From the NCBI GenBank assembly GCA_024762705.1, contig JANTGW010000052.1, positions 1 to 7,209 on the forward strand: a DNA stretch of 7,209 nt, given 5' to 3'. The stretch is from Sulfurimonas sp. GTDB taxonomy: Bacteria > Campylobacterota > Campylobacteria > Campylobacterales > Sulfurimonadaceae. Below the pieces are notes generated by a model, which was not told the DNA's origin, made no database searches, and saw nothing but the letters and a program-made list of their open reading frames with translations. Below are positions 1 through 5,607 of this stretch, in pieces. Position 1 is the first letter of the stretch. Every line of letters begins with the position of its first letter. Made by a program: the position numbers and the translations under genes.

Positions 1-852
1 ATATCCATATTTACGTATATAGTTAAGCAGTTCTTTTGAAGGTTTATTTATCCATTTGATCTGTGCTAAGGAGTCAAGATACTCTTCATAACTAATGTTC
101 GAGAGATATTTAGCAACTTTTTCATAAGAAGCCTTTGGATCTTGCATAATGTCATCAATGTCTTTGTCCAAAACTTTTTTTAGTGCTTTAAGCCTTTTTT
201 TGTCATTCTTTACGATGCTCTGTCTTGCACATAAAGCATCAATGACTATAATACTATTAATATCTTTGGTTGATGCTAGCTCCTTGAAACCTTTTTGTTC
301 TAAAGAGAGGTTGTATGGGCTGTAAGTGACTATGAGTATATCTTTTGTTGGATCATTGCGTATATCTTGAATTTGTCTTTGGTCGCGGTTAATAAAGATT
401 ATTTTATTTTTATCTAGATTATTATGCTTCATAAAGTCGAGTAAAATCTCTTGGTTTATAGAGTCAATTTCCAAATAGGTATATATCTTTTCACTTTTTT
501 GCAATCTTGCAATAGATCTGTTTGAGAGAACCATATCTCCACCATTTGAACGGTCCATAAGTATCACAGGTACAATGTCATGTGTTTCATGTTGCAGAGT
601 ATGGTATTCATGCTGTGTTGTTGTTACTATATCTGCCTTACCGACAGCATACAGGTTTGCTGCTTCTGCCAAAGAAACATTCTTAACCAGTTTAAAGCCG
701 AGTTTATCTAGTTCTCTGTTTTCATTGGCATAAAAAAGAGGGGCATAGCCTATCCACTCATTCGTAGAGATCACAATGGGGTTTTCTTTTTCGGAACTAC
801 AACCGATAAAAGATACAGAGACTAAGAACAAGAAGCAGAGTTGTTTGAACAT
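1..852 (-). CDS. Solute-binding lipoprotein, NMT1/SsuA-like ABC periplasmic protein (3' end outside window)
   Basis: Reading the minus strand from the ATG at 850-852 gives 284 uninterrupted codons to base 1 with no stop, so the gene is cut by the window edge. Residues 1-18 form a lipoprotein signal: a Lys near the start, a hydrophobic run, then the lipobox F-I-G-C with Cys18 as the likely acylated residue. Just after it comes STNEWIGYAPLFYA (residues 29-42), the W-x-G-Y-x-P opening typical of NMT1/THI5/SsuA-type binding proteins for nitrate, sulfonate, taurine or thiamine-precursor-like ligands. GKADIVTTTQHEY further on also fits that fold. The ligand cannot be read from sequence, and no permease or ATPase gene is visible; partners may lie left of the window, or the protein may serve as a sensor input. 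An AGGA ribosome site (859-862) sits 6 nt before the ATG. The family is fairly sure; substrate and true length are unknown. Confidence 0.8.
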   Translation of the reverse strand, partial: MFKQLCFLFLVSVSFIGCSSEKENPIVISTNEWIGYAPLFYANENRELDKLGFKLVKNVSLAEAANLYAVGKADIVTTTQHEYHTLQHETHDIVPVILMDRSNGGDMVLSNRSIARLQKSEKIYTYLEIDSINQEILLDFMKHNNLDKNKIIFINRDQRQIQDIRNDPTKDILIVTYSPYNLSLEQKGFKELASTKDINSIIVIDALCARQSIVKNDKKRLKALKKVLDKDIDDIMQDPKASYEKVAKYLSNISYEEYLDSLAQIKWINKPSKELLNYIRKYGY

Positions 853-891
853 AATTTTTCCTGTTTATAACAAAAATTAACTTTTGCTAAT

Positions 892-900
892 ATCATATCA
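892..900 (-). promoter_or_regulatory. Extended -10 promoter of the solute-binding lipoprotein gene
   Basis: The minus strand reads TGATATGAT, an extended -10 (TG-n-TATGAT, hexamer 892-897) about 40 nt before the lipoprotein ATG. No good -35 is visible, which is normal for sigma70 promoters in Campylobacterota. It is divergent from the promoter at 944-952. An imperfect palindrome, TTAAC-N4-GCTAA (877-890), lies at the expected start of transcription. Confidence 0.5.
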
Positions 901-943
901 GTAATGTTCTTTGGATGTCCTTAATTTACTGTTAATCAAATGA

Positions 944-952
944 TGTTAGAAT
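944..952 (+). promoter_or_regulatory. Extended -10 promoter of the DJ-1 family gene
   Basis: TGTTAGAAT is an extended -10 (TG-n-TAGAAT, hexamer 947-952), 25 nt before the ATG at 978. It predicts a 5' leader of about 18-20 nt that carries the ribosome site AAGGAG at 966-971, 6 nt before the ATG. The flanking sequence is AT-rich and lacks a clear -35. Confidence 0.55.
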
Positions 953-977
953 TTTATATTGATCTAAGGAGTTTATT

Positions 978-1538
978 ATGAGTAGAATTTTGATCCCACT
1001 GGCAAATGGATTTGAAGAGATAGAAGCTGTGAGTATCATAGATGTTTTAAGACGTGCAGAGATAGAGGTTATTGTGGCTTCACTCAATGATAATATGCTT
1101 GTAAAAGGTGCAAATGGCATAACTGTTCAGGCTGAGTATGATCTTAGGAATATTACTTCGGATATGATAGATATGATAGTTCTTCCAGGAGGATGGGGTG
1201 GAACAAATGCACTGGCAGAGGATGAACATGTACAAACCCTGTTACGTGAAATGGATGCAAAAGGAAAAAACATAGGTGCAATCTGTGCAGCACCTTTTGC
1301 ATTGAACAAAGCCGGTGTACTCAAAGAAAAATACACCTGTTACCCATCTGTCGAAGAGCAGATACGACAAGAAGGATACATGGGTGATAAAGCAATGGTC
1401 GTTGAAGATGAAAATGTTATGACGTCACGGGGACCTGGAACGGCTTTGTGTTTTGGTCTAAAAATTGTGAAAAAACTCAAAGGTGAAGAAACCTATAAGG
1501 CATTAAAAGAAGGTCTTTTGGCAACTTACTGTGAATAG
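978..1538 (+). CDS. DJ-1/PfpI family protein (YajL-like)
   Basis: This is a 186-residue, full-length member of the DJ-1/ThiJ/PfpI superfamily, whose members act as cytosolic glutathione-independent glyoxalases, deglycases or oxidative-stress chaperones. Family signatures are present throughout. The N-terminal ILIPLANGFEEIEA carries the conserved acidic residue at Glu16 (Glu18 of human DJ-1). VLPGGWGGTNAL lies at about 68-79. The nucleophile elbow GAICAAP has the reactive Cys at 103 (Cys106 of human DJ-1). TSRGPGT lies at 149-155. The His that follows the nucleophile in human DJ-1 (His126, before Pro) is Tyr122 here, a change within the variation of bacterial members. The start is set by a strong AAGGAG 6 nt upstream. 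It is transcribed alone, divergent from the lipoprotein gene and convergent with the cyd operon. The family is certain; the substrate is not. Confidence 0.93.
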   Translation: MSRILIPLANGFEEIEAVSIIDVLRRAEIEVIVASLNDNMLVKGANGITVQAEYDLRNITSDMIDMIVLPGGWGGTNALAEDEHVQTLLREMDAKGKNIGAICAAPFALNKAGVLKEKYTCYPSVEEQIRQEGYMGDKAMVVEDENVMTSRGPGTALCFGLKIVKKLKGEETYKALKEGLLATYCE

Positions 1539-1544
1539 ACTCTT

Positions 1545-1570
1545 AAGCTGCCTATTCTTTGGCAGCTTTT
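1545..1570 (+). terminator. Hairpin terminator between the convergent DJ-1 gene and the cyd operon
   Basis: A perfect 8-bp stem, AAGCTGCC (1545-1552) with GGCAGCTT (1561-1568), encloses an 8-nt loop and is followed by a short T run (1567-1570). It starts 6 bp after the DJ-1 stop, so it fits an intrinsic terminator for that gene. On the minus strand the same stem forms but has no T tract, so any stop of the cyd transcript there would be weaker. The stem contains the last codons and the stop of the 50-codon cyd gene. Confidence 0.65.
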
Positions 1571-1704
1571 GCATGGAGCTCTTCTAGCTCCTCTAACCTT
1601 TCCATTTTTTTATAGTGGTGAAGGTTTAACGCTACAAACTTATAAGACACATAAATAAGTACGGGCCAGCCCATATACCAGATCGATTCTGCTAAATATT
1701 CCAT
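1552..1704 (-). CDS. 50-residue single-TM protein, candidate CydX-like bd oxidase subunit
   Basis: The gene starts 10 bp after the cydB stop. An ATG at 1704 with GGGAGAG just before it (1708-1714) is a better start than the in-frame ATG at 1785, which lies inside cydB and has no ribosome site. The 50-residue product has one hydrophobic segment (about residues 8-28) and a strongly charged, Glu/Lys-rich helical tail (32-50). Size, topology and position behind cydB match CydX, the small subunit that stabilises the haem b595/d site of E. coli cytochrome bd-I. The segment begins IWYMGW, sharing W-Y-x-x-W with the start of E. coli CydX (MWYFAW) but with eight extra residues in front. Beyond this I see no clear CydX signature, so homology is unproven; it could be a lineage-specific small subunit. 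The stop codon lies at the edge of the hairpin stem. Confidence 0.72.
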   Translation of the reverse strand: MEYLAESIWYMGWPVLIYVSYKFVALNLHHYKKMERLEELEELHAKAAKE

Positions 1705-1714
1705 ATTCTCTCCC

Positions 1715-2836
1715 TTAGTAATGATGTGCGTCAGATTTGACTTCATCAACGGTAATTTGTGCTTTGTCCATTGAACGCCAAACAAAGATAATGTAAAGCA
1801 GTACGACAGGAACTAATGCTGACACTATACTCATTACTTCTAATGTATACTGGCTTCCTGAACTGTTTTGTATGGTCAGTGAACTTTGTATATCAGCCAA
1901 AGACGGATAATATGCCGAATAATCAAGTCCTAATATCAAAAAAAGAACAAGAACAGTGAGAACAACGCCTAAACCGGTGAACCAGATGGCTTTTTGTGCA
2001 TTCTTTTTAAGTGCTATATATACTCCATAAAGTAGTGAAACAATACCAAGAAGTAAAATAGCAATTAAAAGAGGCATATCCATAAAACTGTGTAAAAATT
2101 TCATATCCTCAACACTTACAACAAATGTTTTCGGATCATATCGTAAACCGTCCATAAACAATATAGTGGCAGTCACATATAAAAAGAGTACCAAGAACAT
2201 TGCAAAGTTTGTCAAAACTACTTTTTTGACTCTTTGGGATATTGTCGGAACATTTACATTGTTGAAAAAATATAGTGCACCCTGGATGCGGGCTAAAAAT
2301 ACTAACATGAGCCCAAATGCGACATTAAATGGGTTAAGAAGTGCTTCCAAGCCATAGCTTTTCATTGTCCATTGTGATAAGTTATATTCATTAACAATAA
2401 AATTTCCACCTGAAAAAAGCGTTGCGACAGCTACACCAATTAAGAACACACCTAATGAACCGTTGATATAAAGAAATATTTCATAAAAACGCTCACCATA
2501 AAGGTTGTCAGGTTTTTTTCTATACTCATACGCAACTGCCTGAATGATGAAACAAAAGAGTATTGCCATCCAGACATAGTAAGCACCGCCAAAGCTCACT
2601 GCATAAAAAAGCGGCATTGCTGCAAAAAGAGCACCGCCGAACATCACAAGCATTGTGAAACTCAGTTCCCATTTTCTTCCAAGTGAGTTTACTAAAACGT
2701 CTCTTTCATCTTCTGTCTTTGCCAATGTATAAAGGAGTGTCTGTCCACCTTGTACAAAGGTCATAAACACAAATAGTGCACCTAAAAGACTTATCAAGAA
2801 CCACCAATATTGTTGTAAAGTTAGTAAATCAAACAT
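1715..2836 (-). CDS. cydB: Cytochrome bd quinol oxidase subunit II
   Basis: This 373-residue integral membrane protein has about eight or nine hydrophobic segments. With CydA it forms the quinol:O2 oxidoreductase in the inner membrane; CydB binds no haem but is needed for haem assembly and stability. Shared CydB features include YWWFL in TM1 (residues 10-14), a TEDER loop followed by N-S-L-G-R-x-W (41-56), and GGALFAAMP after TM2. The E. coli TM1 motif D-G-F-D-M-G is replaced by FVQGGQ (27-32), and E. coli Asp58 in W-D-G-N-Q is Glu57 here. From memory, these changes resemble CydB of Bacteroidetes more than the E. coli or Bacillus types. The ATG is 1 bp after the cydA stop and has GGAGGG (2845-2850) 8 nt upstream within the cydA end, so the two genes are probably translationally coupled. 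Confidence 0.96.
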   Translation of the reverse strand: MFDLLTLQQYWWFLISLLGALFVFMTFVQGGQTLLYTLAKTEDERDVLVNSLGRKWELSFTMLVMFGGALFAAMPLFYAVSFGGAYYVWMAILFCFIIQAVAYEYRKKPDNLYGERFYEIFLYINGSLGVFLIGVAVATLFSGGNFIVNEYNLSQWTMKSYGLEALLNPFNVAFGLMLVFLARIQGALYFFNNVNVPTISQRVKKVVLTNFAMFLVLFLYVTATILFMDGLRYDPKTFVVSVEDMKFLHSFMDMPLLIAILLLGIVSLLYGVYIALKKNAQKAIWFTGLGVVLTVLVLFLILGLDYSAYYPSLADIQSSLTIQNSSGSQYTLEVMSIVSALVPVVLLYIIFVWRSMDKAQITVDEVKSDAHHY

Positions 2837-2837
2837 C

Positions 2838-4367
2838 TTAATGTCCCTCCGGCCCGATTTTTATCTGTTTTAACATGATTTTTATTTCTGCTAAAAGCAA
2901 AGCAGTAAAAAGAACTGCAAATAACCAAAAAGTGATCATGACACTTGTTGAAGCTATATTTGAAGCGGCCATTCCAACTGGAAGCAGATCTTGAATTGCC
3001 CAAGGCTGACGTCCTGCTTCTGCAACGATCCATCCTGCTTCTTGTGCAACATACCCTAAAGGAATAGTAGCGACAGCTAAATACAGCAGCCACTTTTTGT
3101 TATGCATCTCATTGGTCATCGAGTAATACAGCGAAATTAAGAAGAGGATCAAAAACCATGTTCCTAAACCGACCATTGTATGAAAACTGTAAAAACTGAG
3201 TGCGACGTTCGGCACTGCATCTTCAGGTTTTTTGAGGTATCCGTATCCCATATACGCTTGATTTTCTTCAAAGGTCTTCAATGCTTTTGAAGCCTCAGGT
3301 AAATTGCCTTCTTTTTTGAGGTTTTTGTAAGCACTTAAAGCGGCAACAGCAATTTTTCCTTTTTCCATTTTCTCTGGAATGGACATGATATTATGTTCTT
3401 TATTACCTTGTACGAGATCATCGATTCCCGGTACAAAAGCATTGAGGTCATGGTAACCCAAAAATGAAAGTGCTCCCGGAATTTCAAAACTGAAAAGAAA
3501 AGGATCGATATCATCTCCTATCTCTTTGGCGTTGTCTAAAACACCAAATGCAATGATACCTGCACGCTTTTCACCATCATAGAGACCTTCCATCGCTGCA
3601 AGTTTCATTGGTTGATTGAGAGCTACCTGGTGTGCTGATTCATCTCCGGTAGTCAGTAAGAAGATCGAAGTAATGAGTCCGAAACTAGAAGCTACGATAA
3701 TGCTGCGTTTTGCAAACTGCGTGTCTCTTTTTTTCAAAAGATACCATGCACTGATACCGATAACAAACAAAGAAGCAAGAACGTATCCACTGCTGACAGT
3801 ATGTAAGAACTTACTCACGGCATTTGGGTTTAAAAAGACATCCCAAAAGTTTTGCATCTCATTTCTGGCAGTATCGGGATTGAACTTCATGCCGACCGGG
3901 TGTTGCATCCATCCGTTTGCAACCAATATCCAAAGTGCAGAAAGGTTAGAACCTATAGCAACGAGCCAGGTTGAAAGAAGATGGGCCTTTTTACTGACTT
4001 TATTCCATCCGAAGAACATTACGGCAAAGAAAGTAGATTCCATAAAGAATGCCATAAGCCCTTCAATAGCAAGCGGTGCGCCAAAAATATCTCCAACGAT
4101 CCATGAATAGTTTGACCAATTGGTACCAAATTCAAACTCCATGATAATACCGGTAGCAAGACCGATTGCGAAGTTTATCGCTAAAAGTCCCATCCAGTAC
4201 TTTGTAGCAGTCTTCCACTTTTCATCACCTGTTTTTACATAGATGGTCTCCATGATAGCAACGATAAATGTCAAACCTAAAGTAAGCGGTACGAAAAGCC
4301 AGTGGTACAGAGCCGTAAGAGCGAACTGTGCACGCGACCAATCTACGAGTATATCAGTGTGTTCCAT
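2838..4367 (-). CDS. cydA: Cytochrome bd quinol oxidase subunit I
   Basis: This 509-residue catalytic subunit oxidises quinol and reduces O2 to water using haems b558, b595 and d; E. coli CydA has 522 residues. Key residues align with E. coli at a constant +3 offset through the first half: His22 (b595 ligand, E. coli His19), Glu102 and Glu110 in AIEGLMAFFMES (Glu99/Glu107, proton path and haem d side), His189 in KFLHT (b558 ligand, His186), and Lys255/Glu260 in KLAAME (quinol site, Lys252/Glu257). Met398 in FHTM corresponds to the b558 ligand Met393; the E. coli Arg two residues before it is His396 here. The periplasmic Q loop (about 240-390) is as long as in E. coli, so this is the long-loop class. 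EAGW...GRQPW near 450-465 is conserved. The gene lies 1 bp after the DUF4492 gene and uses a ribosome site inside that gene's last codons. Confidence 0.98.
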   Translation of the reverse strand: MEHTDILVDWSRAQFALTALYHWLFVPLTLGLTFIVAIMETIYVKTGDEKWKTATKYWMGLLAINFAIGLATGIIMEFEFGTNWSNYSWIVGDIFGAPLAIEGLMAFFMESTFFAVMFFGWNKVSKKAHLLSTWLVAIGSNLSALWILVANGWMQHPVGMKFNPDTARNEMQNFWDVFLNPNAVSKFLHTVSSGYVLASLFVIGISAWYLLKKRDTQFAKRSIIVASSFGLITSIFLLTTGDESAHQVALNQPMKLAAMEGLYDGEKRAGIIAFGVLDNAKEIGDDIDPFLFSFEIPGALSFLGYHDLNAFVPGIDDLVQGNKEHNIMSIPEKMEKGKIAVAALSAYKNLKKEGNLPEASKALKTFEENQAYMGYGYLKKPEDAVPNVALSFYSFHTMVGLGTWFLILFLISLYYSMTNEMHNKKWLLYLAVATIPLGYVAQEAGWIVAEAGRQPWAIQDLLPVGMAASNIASTSVMITFWLFAVLFTALLLAEIKIMLKQIKIGPEGH

Positions 4368-4368
4368 A

Positions 4369-4596
4369 TTAGTTCTCCTTTGTGAGTTGTTGTAAAATAT
4401 ATTGACTTCTTTGTTTGTCTGTAGTGAAGTTTTCTTGCAATATATTTGGAAAAAAAAGCCATTTTACAATGGCAAACATGACGAACAGTTTGACAGCTAT
4501 GAGAATCCAAAGTGTTTTTCCTGTTTTCATATTTGTAAACCCATCGTAATATAAATAGAAAATGGCTTTGAAAAACTTTTTGATATTTGTTTTCAT
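4369..4596 (-). CDS. DUF4492-family small membrane protein, first gene of the cyd operon
   Basis: This 75-residue protein has a basic N-terminus and the stretch LYYDGFTNMKTGKTLW (about 16-31). A single hydrophobic segment to about residue 51, ending in FFPN, follows, and then a polar C-terminal tail. The Y-x-D-G-F and K-L-F-x-M-F patterns match my memory of DUF4492 proteins, short single-TM proteins found just ahead of cydA in Campylobacterota and Bacteroidetes. Its function is not established; constant linkage to cydAB suggests a role in assembly or as an accessory subunit, which is inference. Its last codons carry the cydA ribosome site and the stop is 1 bp before the cydA ATG. The ATG at 4596 has no ribosome site upstream, and an in-frame TAA (4621-4623) leaves no better start. 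A -10-like box sits 7 bp before the ATG, so the mRNA may be leaderless. Confidence 0.85.
   Translation of the reverse strand: MKTNIKKFFKAIFYLYYDGFTNMKTGKTLWILIAVKLFVMFAIVKWLFFPNILQENFTTDKQRSQYILQQLTKEN
4373..4380 (-). promoter_or_regulatory. cydA ribosome binding site inside the DUF4492 gene
   Basis: AAGGAGAA on the minus strand falls within the final T-K-E-N codons of the DUF4492 gene, 5 nt before the cydA ATG. It is a strong site and fixes the cydA start. The upstream stop codon lies between site and ATG, an arrangement that favours translational coupling. Confidence 0.8.
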
Positions 4597-4602
4597 GTAA
4601 AT

Positions 4603-4608
4603 ATAATA
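4603..4608 (-). promoter_or_regulatory. Putative -10 box of the cyd operon
   Basis: TATTAT on the minus strand is separated by 6 nt from the ATG of the DUF4492 gene, so transcription would be expected to start at or within a base or two of that ATG. An overlapping alternative, TATATT (4600-4605), would put the start inside the codon. No ribosome site lies upstream. The call rests on sequence resemblance only; another promoter further upstream in the gap is possible. Confidence 0.4.
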
Positions 4609-4611
4609 TGC

Positions 4612-4666
4612 AAATGAAACTTAAGAAGTATTTAAAATTTATTTATGATTTTAATAAGTTTCATTT
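4612..4666. repeat. 12-bp perfect inverted repeat in the cyd control region
   Basis: AAATGAAACTTA (4612-4623) is repeated inverted as TAAGTTTCATTT (4655-4666), with a 31-bp spacer. The arm centres are 43 bp apart, close to four helical turns, so both arms face the same side of the DNA. Relative to a start at 4596 the near arm covers about -17 to -28 and the far arm about -60 to -71. The spacing is large for a hairpin of this AT content. Paired operator half-sites bound by a regulator is the more likely reading, though that is inference. Confidence 0.6.
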
Positions 4667-4672
4667 ATGATT
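4641..4672 (+). repeat. ATTTATGATT direct repeat, 22-bp period
   Basis: ATTTATGATT occurs at 4641-4650 and again at 4663-4672, 22 bp apart, about two helical turns. The second copy overlaps the far arm of the inverted repeat by four bases. The region is very AT-rich, so chance similarity cannot be excluded, but the 10-base identity and helical phasing suit tandem regulator sites. Confidence 0.45.
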
Positions 4673-4677
4673 GTTAT

Positions 4678-4696
4678 TGTGATAGTTATGTGATAG
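4678..4696 (+). repeat. TGTGATAG direct repeat, 11-bp period
   Basis: TGTGATAG is present at 4678-4685 and 4689-4696, exactly 11 bp apart, each copy preceded by a TTAT-like stretch. The second copy contains the last sense codons of the upstream methyltransferase gene. One-turn spacing of direct repeats is typical of OmpR/PhoB-class response regulator sites. It lies about 80-100 bp before the cyd start. Function is unproven. Confidence 0.4.
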
Positions 4697-5600
4697 AGCG
4701 TTGAAAAACAAGATTTTTAAGACTTCTCTCTTCATCTGCACTTGCAAATTCCGGAAGGTTTTCAAGGCGTTGCACAAAAGTAAAACTTGGCGCCCATCGT
4801 TTCATCATATCTATGATAAAACTGCTCTCTAACTCGGGAGAATTAAGACACGATAGCACTGTACAGTTTTGTGAAGCGATTTGAGGAAGTTTTTTTATGA
4901 GTTTTTCATAATCCTTTGTGGCTTCAAAGCTTCCACGCTGGAAACTCGGAGGGTCTATGATGATGAGATCATAAGGCCCCTTACGTTTGAGTGAAGAAAA
5001 GGATTTTAAAATATTGTAGGGTAAAAAACTTACCCCTTTTGGGTCAAGATTATTTAAAGAGTGGTTGGCCATCCCTGTTTTTAACGCACCCTTGCTCATA
5101 TCGACATTGACAACACTTTTTGCTCCGCCTATCTTTGCCGCAACACTAAAGGCACATGTATAGGAAAAAAGATTGAGCACATGTTTGTCTTTTGCTATCT
5201 CTTTTACAAAAGCACGACCATTTTTCATGTCCGGGAAATAACCGCTGTTTTTATTTGAAAGCAGATTAAGTTTAATCTTCATACCGTTTTCGACTACATG
5301 TAATTCCTCAGGCAGTTCACCTATTAAAACTTCGCTTGGTGCACCCTGAAGGTATCTTCTTTGTACAACAAGTGTTTTATATTTAGTATTACATGTAAAC
5401 TCTTTGAGCATCTCAATGAGTTCATTTTCATTCTCTTTTTCAAAATAAAGTGCTACGCTTAATATCTCATCTATAGAATCAACTGTCAGATGGTTCCATC
5501 CTTCATATAAACCTCCGCGTCCATGAAAAAGTCTCTTAAATTCTTGGTTACATGTAAGAGAGTTTTTTTCTAAATGCTGTTGGAGTTCTAAAAGTGTCAT
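4686..5600 (-). CDS. Class I SAM-dependent methyltransferase, RlmI/RlmK-like (COG1092 type)
   Basis: This 304-residue protein has a Rossmann methyltransferase domain in its second half. Motif I is VLNLFSYTCAFSVAA (141-155), an acidic motif VNVDMSKGAL spans 164-173 with Asp167 as likely SAM-ribose contact, and motif IV is IIDPPSF (214-220). A later LSCLNSPEL (249-257) carries Cys251. The order resembles RlmI, the E. coli 23S rRNA m5C1962 methyltransferase (NCFSYTGGF, MDPPKF), and the RlmK half of RlmL. The N-terminal RNA-binding PUA domain of RlmI is not evident; instead residues 20-40 contain RLFHGRGGLYEGW. An rRNA or other RNA base is the likely substrate, but the position is unknown. I chose the ATG at 5600, 7 bp after the cysS stop with AAGGTG about 10 nt upstream, rather than an in-frame start at 5657 inside cysS. 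It is probably co-transcribed with murJ and cysS. Confidence 0.85.
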   Translation of the reverse strand: MTLLELQQHLEKNSLTCNQEFKRLFHGRGGLYEGWNHLTVDSIDEILSVALYFEKENENELIEMLKEFTCNTKYKTLVVQRRYLQGAPSEVLIGELPEELHVVENGMKIKLNLLSNKNSGYFPDMKNGRAFVKEIAKDKHVLNLFSYTCAFSVAAKIGGAKSVVNVDMSKGALKTGMANHSLNNLDPKGVSFLPYNILKSFSSLKRKGPYDLIIIDPPSFQRGSFEATKDYEKLIKKLPQIASQNCTVLSCLNSPELESSFIIDMMKRWAPSFTFVQRLENLPEFASADEERSLKNLVFQRSIT

Positions 5601-5607
5601 AAGCAAT

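Noticed and set aside
932..1336. Minus-strand frames opposite the DJ-1 gene
   Set aside because: They are antisense to a well-conserved coding sequence, Ser-rich, and have no start signals.
1705..1785. An N-terminal extension of the 50-residue protein to an ATG at 1785
   Set aside because: It would run inside cydB and has no ribosome site, whereas the ATG at 1704 has GGGAGAG directly upstream.
2821..3093. A 90-codon minus-strand frame at the cydA-cydB junction
   Set aside because: It is an alternative frame over conserved CydA C-terminal sequence, with an Arg/Ser/Cys-rich product unlike a real protein.
3616..4110. A 164-codon plus-strand frame opposite cydA
   Set aside because: It lies wholly antisense to conserved cydA codons, has no family resemblance and no convincing ribosome site; it is a by-product of cydA codon use.
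4597..4685. A terminator for the murJ-cysS-methyltransferase transcript in the gap
   Set aside because: No compact GC-rich stem with a T tract follows the methyltransferase stop; the only inverted repeat has a 31-nt spacer and AT-rich arms. Read-through into the cyd operon therefore cannot be excluded.
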